This document shows positions 29,320 through 32,035 of a DNA stretch of 32,035 nucleotides, piece after piece (the stretch's first letter is position 1; each line of letters opens with the position of its first letter). Source of the DNA: a virus; the IMG/VR virus record IMGVR_UViG_3300029813_000061, positions 1 to 32,035 of that record, one strand, 5' to 3'. The position numbers and the translations under genes were made by a program. The notes beneath the pieces were generated by a model that made no database searches, was not told where the DNA came from, and saw only the letters and a list, made by a program, of their open reading frames with translations.

Positions 29320-29763
29320 TTAAAAATAGGCAGTCTTAGGTTTGCGAAAATGCTGCCTATTATCTTTGATGACCCTATCAACTTCTTGCTGTGTGAAATA
29401 GACCCTACCCATAATCTTGACCGCATTGATAATTCCAGCCTTCCTCCAGGCCATGAGAGTCGTGAGGCTTATGCCAAAGAAGCCGGCTACTTCTTTCGCT
29501 GTGAGGGGTTTTGGTTGGGTGGTCATTTGATTCCTAAATGCTCTTTCGATTCTTTCGAGCCTTCCTTCGATTTTTTTAAGTTTTTCTTTCTCAAGTCCTT
29601 CGGTCTGCTTTTTAATCCAAGACTTAACCCTGCATTTGGTTTCAAAATAAATGTGCCACGTATATTTAGGTTTAAATTTTCTGCCACATCCACAGGCACA
29701 TTCTGCTAATAAAGGAGGTTTATTAAGCCGATGATTATTAGTTGCTGTACGCTCGTTTAAACG
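29320..29763 (-). CDS. Cys-knuckle plus MerR/HTH_17-type excisionase-like protein
   Basis: 147 residues from ATG 29763. N-terminal CACGCGRKFKPKY with TKC forms a metal-binding knuckle, then a charged coiled coil, then an HTH_17/excisionase domain (PLTAKEVAGFFGISLTTLMA, WRKAGIINAVKIMGRVYFTQ, QEVDRVIK). HTH_17 proteins bind DNA as excisionases or regulators. Located between the Cro-like and CII-like genes, as expected for an early regulator. The knuckle fusion is uncommon. Confidence 0.78.
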   Translation of the reverse strand, partial: RLNERTATNNHRLNKPPLLAECACGCGRKFKPKYTWHIYFETKCRVKSWIKKQTEGLEKEKLKKIEGRLERIERAFRNQMTTQPKPLTAKEVAGFFGISLTTLMAWRKAGIINAVKIMGRVYFTQQEVDRVIKDNRQHFRKPKTAYF

Positions 29764-29780
29764 CATTTTACGCAATGATT

Positions 29781-29969
29781 TTATGAGGGTTCGTGACCCT
29801 CAATAAGCTTTTTGATTTTGTAAAGAGTACGATCGTGAGGTTTCGTGATTTTGCCATTAAGGAAACGACTTAAAGAACCAACCGAGCAGTTTAAAAGAAT
29901 TGCTGCCTGCGAGAGTCTCATGTCTCTTTCATTCAAGAATTGTCTAAACTTGTTTTTTAAATCATTCAT
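29781..29969 (-). CDS. Cro-like XRE repressor
   Basis: 62 residues from ATG 29969. Classic HTH: MRLSQAAILLNCSVGSLSRF then LNGKITKPHDRTLYKIKKLI. Divergent from the XRE repressor at 30078, with a consensus promoter and palindrome immediately upstream. Leader is very short (about 8 bases from predicted +1). Longer starts (29981 and 29999) are in frame but lie at or before the predicted transcript start. The last codons and stop lie in a hairpin. Confidence 0.8.
   Translation of the reverse strand: MNDLKNKFRQFLNERDMRLSQAAILLNCSVGSLSRFLNGKITKPHDRTLYKIKKLIEGHEPS
29784..29802 (-). promoter_or_regulatory. Hairpin at the end of the Cro-like gene
   Basis: TGAGGGT (29784-29790) and ACCCTCA (29796-29802) form a perfect 7-base-pair stem with a 5-base loop that covers the last codons and stop of the Cro-like gene. 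On the minus strand TAAAATC follows, with no clear T-run, so it could be an attenuator or stability element. Confidence 0.45.
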
Positions 29970-29983
29970 CTCAATATACATGA

Positions 29984-30012
29984 AATATATATCAAGCAAA
30001 TTGATATGTCAA
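29984..30012 (-). promoter_or_regulatory. Leftward promoter (PL/PR-like) for the Cro-like gene
   Basis: Minus strand: -35 TTGACA (30012-30007), exact 17-base spacer (30006-29990), -10 TATATT (29989-29984), a consensus-like sigma70 promoter. Predicted start near 29977, about 8 bases before the Cro-like ATG, so the transcript is nearly leaderless. It serves the long leftward operon. Confidence 0.75.
29990..30006. promoter_or_regulatory. Operator palindrome filling the promoter spacer
   Basis: TATCAAgcaaaTTGATA (6-base arms, 5-base centre) occupies exactly the 17 bases between the -35 and -10. A repressor bound here would block RNA polymerase. The divergent XRE repressor and/or Cro-like protein are the likely ligands. 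A second half-site TTGATATGTCAA overlaps it on the right (12-base partial palindrome). Confidence 0.65.
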
Positions 30013-30014
30013 GC

Positions 30015-30041
30015 TTTTTTTTATTTTTTTTATTTTTTTTA
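30015..30041. repeat. (T8A)3 tract between divergent regulators
   Basis: Three perfect repeats of TTTTTTTTA lie in the intergenic space upstream of the XRE repressor. A 9-base period is close to a helix turn, so the tract is likely intrinsically curved or an UP-like element. Repetition is seen; function is inferred. It could also be a mutational hot spot. Confidence 0.6.
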
Positions 30042-30077
30042 TTTGCCTTATACCAATTAAAATGATAAAAAAATACA

Positions 30078-30392
30078 ATGAATGAACGAGAAATTTTAGG
30101 ACAAAATATTCAAAGATATAGATTATTTAAGGGGATTAAAGCAATAGACTTAGCTAAAAAAATAGATTTATCAGAAGAGCATCTTTCAAAATTAGAAAAT
30201 GCACATGAAGATGCAAAAAATATTGGATTAGGCTATTTGATAAAAATTGCCAAAAAATTAAATGTCACAATAGAAGAACTTTTCATGAGCAATGGCAATC
30301 TTTTATCTTTAAGATTCATAATTTCAGACCATAACATTCATACTTTAAGAGAAGTCGCTAAAATAATTAAAGATTTGTTAGAAAAAAAATAG
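30078..30392 (+). CDS. XRE-family repressor (CI-like, short)
   Basis: 104 residues. HTH_3: LGQNIQRYRLFKGIKAIDLA, KKIDLSEEHLSKLENAHEDA, then LGYLIKIAKKLNVTIEELFM. The C-terminal part (residues 75-104) is short and helical, without the Ser/Lys peptidase domain of LexA-type repressors, so any prophage induction must work differently. Divergent from the Cro-like gene. No strong ribosome site precedes ATG 30078, so translation may be leaderless or weak. Confidence 0.83.
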   Translation: MNEREILGQNIQRYRLFKGIKAIDLAKKIDLSEEHLSKLENAHEDAKNIGLGYLIKIAKKLNVTIEELFMSNGNLLSLRFIISDHNIHTLREVAKIIKDLLEKK

Positions 30393-30401
30393 GAGGAAAC
30401 A

Positions 30402-30524
30402 ATGTTAAGCATAATTCTATTCATTATTTTTATTATTCCCTTCCTAATTTTATGTAACTATGTTGCTTACATAAGAACGAATGTTAGGGAAATTCGAGAT
30501 ATGCTCAAAAACAAAACCCAATGA
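30402..30524 (+). CDS. 40-residue one-TM protein
   Basis: MLSIILFIIFIIPFLILCNY then VAYIRTNVREIRDMLKNKTQ: a TM helix with a charged helical tail. ATG 30402 behind a perfect AGGAGG after the repressor stop. Coupled by ATGA to the next ORF. Located between repressor and integrase, where lysogenic-conversion or superinfection-exclusion genes often lie; expressed in lysogeny by position. Function unknown. Confidence 0.65.
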   Translation: MLSIILFIIFIIPFLILCNYVAYIRTNVREIRDMLKNKTQ

Positions 30525-30673
30525 AGCACATCATCATATACGACATTGAAGACAAGGAGCTCATAGACTTCCCCTGGTATGAAGATAAGGAAGTGCCGCC
30601 GATTGTGAAGCCGAAAGTTAAGAAGAAGGAAGGGGAGGAGGATGCCGAAAAGAAGAGAGGGCGCTGCTCTTAA
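30521..30673 (+). CDS. 50-residue charged protein
   Basis: MKHIIIYDIEDKELIDFPWY then a Lys/Glu-rich tail (KVKKKEGEEDAEKKRGRCS). ATG overlaps the previous stop (ATGA). Its end overlaps the integrase start by 32 bases and encodes the GGAGGAGG ribosome site used by the integrase. Possibly a lysogenically expressed small protein; no known family. Confidence 0.58.
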   Translation: MKHIIIYDIEDKELIDFPWYEDKEVPPIVKPKVKKKEGEEDAEKKRGRCS

Positions 30674-31751
30674 TAAGCAGACGGGGTATTACTTTTTTGA
30701 TGAGCGTGTAGGAATCGGCAAGGATAAAAAGCGAATCCGCTTCTCTCTCAAAACCCAAGACCCCTTAAAAGCGCAATGGCGATGGGAGCAGCATTATAGA
30801 AAAGTCTGGTCTGAGTATTACGGAATAGAATCCCCACTCAAGCCTGAGAGGGTTTCATTCTGGGAACTAGCCAATGAGTTCATCGACTATGAGAGGAACA
30901 TCAAGCGGATAAAGGAATGGAAGATGATCACCTACAGATTCAAATTCGTTCATGAAACATGGGGAGACATTGACATTCAGGATATCTCAAAAAAGCATTT
31001 CATCAAACTGGATGAGAGACTCAAGAAAGAAGGGCGTTCTGAGAATACGGTAAATCATTACTTCTCACTCCTTAAAACCTTTTTCAATTATGCCATAAAA
31101 CAAAAAAAGTATAAGGGTGAAAATCCCATCAAAGAAATAACCCCTTATGTCATAGATCAGAAAAGACGGGAATACAGCATGGAGGAAATAGAGAGGATAT
31201 TGGAGGCTGCGGAAAGAGTGGAAAAGGAAGCTCGGGCTTATGCTGTATTTCAGAAATATGCAAAAAGGATAATCCTGCTTCTGCTCTATACCGGAATGAG
31301 ATTGGGTGAAGTCCTTAACCTGAAATGGGACAACATCCAGGATGATAAGATAATCCTGAAACGGACAGAGACAAAGCAGAGAAAGGAGAAGGTCATTCCC
31401 CTTACCGATACGATCAAAAACATCCTTGAGCAGTTCCAGAACAAGAGGAGAAAGAACGGTTATGTCATTCCCTTGCGAAGGCGCAGCGGGCAGATGAGGG
31501 CAGGTTGGGCTAACTCGGTCATAAGGAAAATACGTGATTATTCAGGCATTAAGGATTTCATTTTCCATAACATCAGGCATACGGCCTCGACCCTCATGGT
31601 CTCTGAGGCTTTAGGAAAAGGAGTGGGGCTTGCTGATATAATGAAAGTTCTTGGTCACAGCCAAGTTGAAACGACTATGAAATATCTGCATCCTGATTTC
31701 GACAGGATGAAGAAAGCTGTAGAAGCCCTTGAAGAGAAGGTGAAAAAGTGA
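30642..31751 (+). CDS. int: Tyrosine recombinase integrase
   Basis: 369 residues, ATG 30642 behind GGGGAGGAGG. N-terminal AP2-like arm-binding region (GYYFFDERVGIGKDKKRIRF), SAM-like core-binding domain (residues 70-165), then the catalytic domain: Arg220 (LLYTGMRLGEVLNLKW), Lys in TETKQRKEKVIPL, His309/Arg312 (HNIRHTASTLMV), His339 (VLGHSQVETTMKY) and Tyr348. Catalyses site-specific integration. Downstream sequence contains a tRNA-like fragment and direct repeats expected of an att site. Confidence 0.94.
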   Translation: MPKRREGAALNKQTGYYFFDERVGIGKDKKRIRFSLKTQDPLKAQWRWEQHYRKVWSEYYGIESPLKPERVSFWELANEFIDYERNIKRIKEWKMITYRFKFVHETWGDIDIQDISKKHFIKLDERLKKEGRSENTVNHYFSLLKTFFNYAIKQKKYKGENPIKEITPYVIDQKRREYSMEEIERILEAAERVEKEARAYAVFQKYAKRIILLLLYTGMRLGEVLNLKWDNIQDDKIILKRTETKQRKEKVIPLTDTIKNILEQFQNKRRKNGYVIPLRRRSGQMRAGWANSVIRKIRDYSGIKDFIFHNIRHTASTLMVSEALGKGVGLADIMKVLGHSQVETTMKYLHPDFDRMKKAVEALEEKVKK

Positions 31752-31790
31752 TAATATTCTCAGTCGTTAGAAAGGCTAAAAAGTTCTATA

Positions 31791-31802
31791 TTGGTCAAGA
31801 TA
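31791..31802 (+). repeat. Direct repeat TTGGTCAAGATA, copy 1 (candidate integrase arm site)
   Basis: A 12-base exact repeat found 40 bases after the integrase stop and again at 31966. The two copies flank a tRNA-like fragment, the arrangement of arm-type integrase binding sites around an att core. Repeat identity is seen; binding is inferred. Confidence 0.55.
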
Positions 31803-31859
31803 GAATATCCAGGAATCACATATTTATTGACATTATTATAGTTATAAAAGATGACCCAA

Positions 31860-31880
31860 GGCGAGGTAGCTCAGTCGGTA
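31860..31880 (+). other. tRNA 5'-end-like fragment, candidate attachment core
   Basis: GGCGAGGTAGCTCAGTCGGTA matches the 5' acceptor strand, positions 8-9 and D-arm of a bacterial tRNA, then diverges from any tRNA (no GAGC, no anticodon or T arm). It sits 109 bases after the integrase gene, where phages that integrate in tRNA genes keep the attachment core. I cannot name the tRNA. No other gene is seen in 31752-32035. Confidence 0.5.
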
Positions 31881-31965
31881 ATTCCCTGACATACCTCATT
31901 ACCCCTGGGGGATGACGTAAACTAAGCTAGGATAATGCAGGATTTTAAAGACTTTGGGACTTGCT

Positions 31966-31977
31966 TTGGTCAAGATA
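31966..31977 (+). repeat. Direct repeat TTGGTCAAGATA, copy 2 (candidate integrase arm site)
   Basis: Second exact copy of the 12-base repeat, 175 bases from the first and on the other side of the tRNA-like fragment. Having matching arms on both sides is the pattern of an intact attP rather than of a prophage end. Confidence 0.5.
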
Positions 31978-32035
31978 TAAAAAGCTAATTATAATTGACT
32001 TATCCCTTATTTAGCCTTATCTTATAATCACCCTA

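Noticed and set aside
29314-29709. 131-codon plus-strand frame opposite the HTH_17 gene
   Set aside because: The minus frame has a clear HTH and Cys knuckle; the plus frame has no family features and no promoter.
30015-30041. CRISPR-like or tandem-repeat array
   Set aside because: Only a 9-base A/T microsatellite; no spacers, and no CRISPR repeats elsewhere. The Cas4-like exonuclease is not accompanied by cas genes.
31860-31935. Complete functional tRNA gene
   Set aside because: Only the acceptor 5' strand and the start of the D-arm match; no anticodon arm, T-arm or matching 3' acceptor strand follows.

Overview
The window is most of the genome of a temperate, long-tailed (siphovirus-type) bacteriophage or prophage with an HK97-type head. 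The host is a bacterium: most genes have AGGAGG-type ribosome sites and several start with GTG or TTG. I cannot name the host. The DNA is AT-leaning, with a visibly GC-richer patch at about 15.2-16.4 kb and a very AT-rich patch at about 20.6-21.9 kb, so parts of the genome probably have different origins.

Layout. Almost everything from 29,969 down to 1 is on the minus strand, packed end to end with ATGA, TAATG or GTGA overlaps. Reading leftward in transcription order: (1) 29.97-28.8 kb, the lysogeny/early control genes: a Cro-like repressor, an excisionase-like HTH protein and a CII-like regulator; (2) 28.8-22 kb, a dense run of tiny genes (many Cys-rich, zinc-ribbon-like, or single-TM) around a Cas4-like PD-(D/E)XK exonuclease, an HNH homing endonuclease and a Gp3-type recombination directionality factor; (3) 22-19.8 kb, a YkgJ-like Cys-cluster protein, an adenine methyltransferase overlapping a PD-(D/E)XK-like nuclease gene, and a replication initiator with a candidate origin inside it; (4) 19.6-15.2 kb, small HTH, Zn and membrane proteins and a RusA Holliday junction resolvase; (5) 15.07-13.6 kb, an NlpC/P60 endolysin and small membrane proteins (lysis module); (6) 13.6-1 kb, the late genes in canonical order: small and large terminase, portal fused to a MuF head protein, prohead protease, major capsid, decoration-like protein, connector, tail completion proteins, two paralogous tail tube proteins, a G/GT frameshift chaperone pair and the tape measure, which runs off the left edge.

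The only rightward genes are the XRE repressor (30,078), two small proteins and a tyrosine integrase (30,642-31,751). The 284 bases after it hold a tRNA-like 5' fragment flanked by two 12-base direct repeats, which look like an attachment site with integrase arm sites on both sides.

Most notable: two tandem tail tube genes, the larger carrying two copies of an inserted ~105-residue domain; a near-perfect slippery heptamer for the tail chaperone frameshift; a lambda-like candidate origin inside the initiator gene; an operator palindrome that exactly fills the 17-base spacer of a consensus promoter; an HNH gene inserted between two overlapping genes with the junction duplicated; repeated gene-junction (RBS) sequences that give successive proteins the same C-terminus; and a methyltransferase-nuclease pair.
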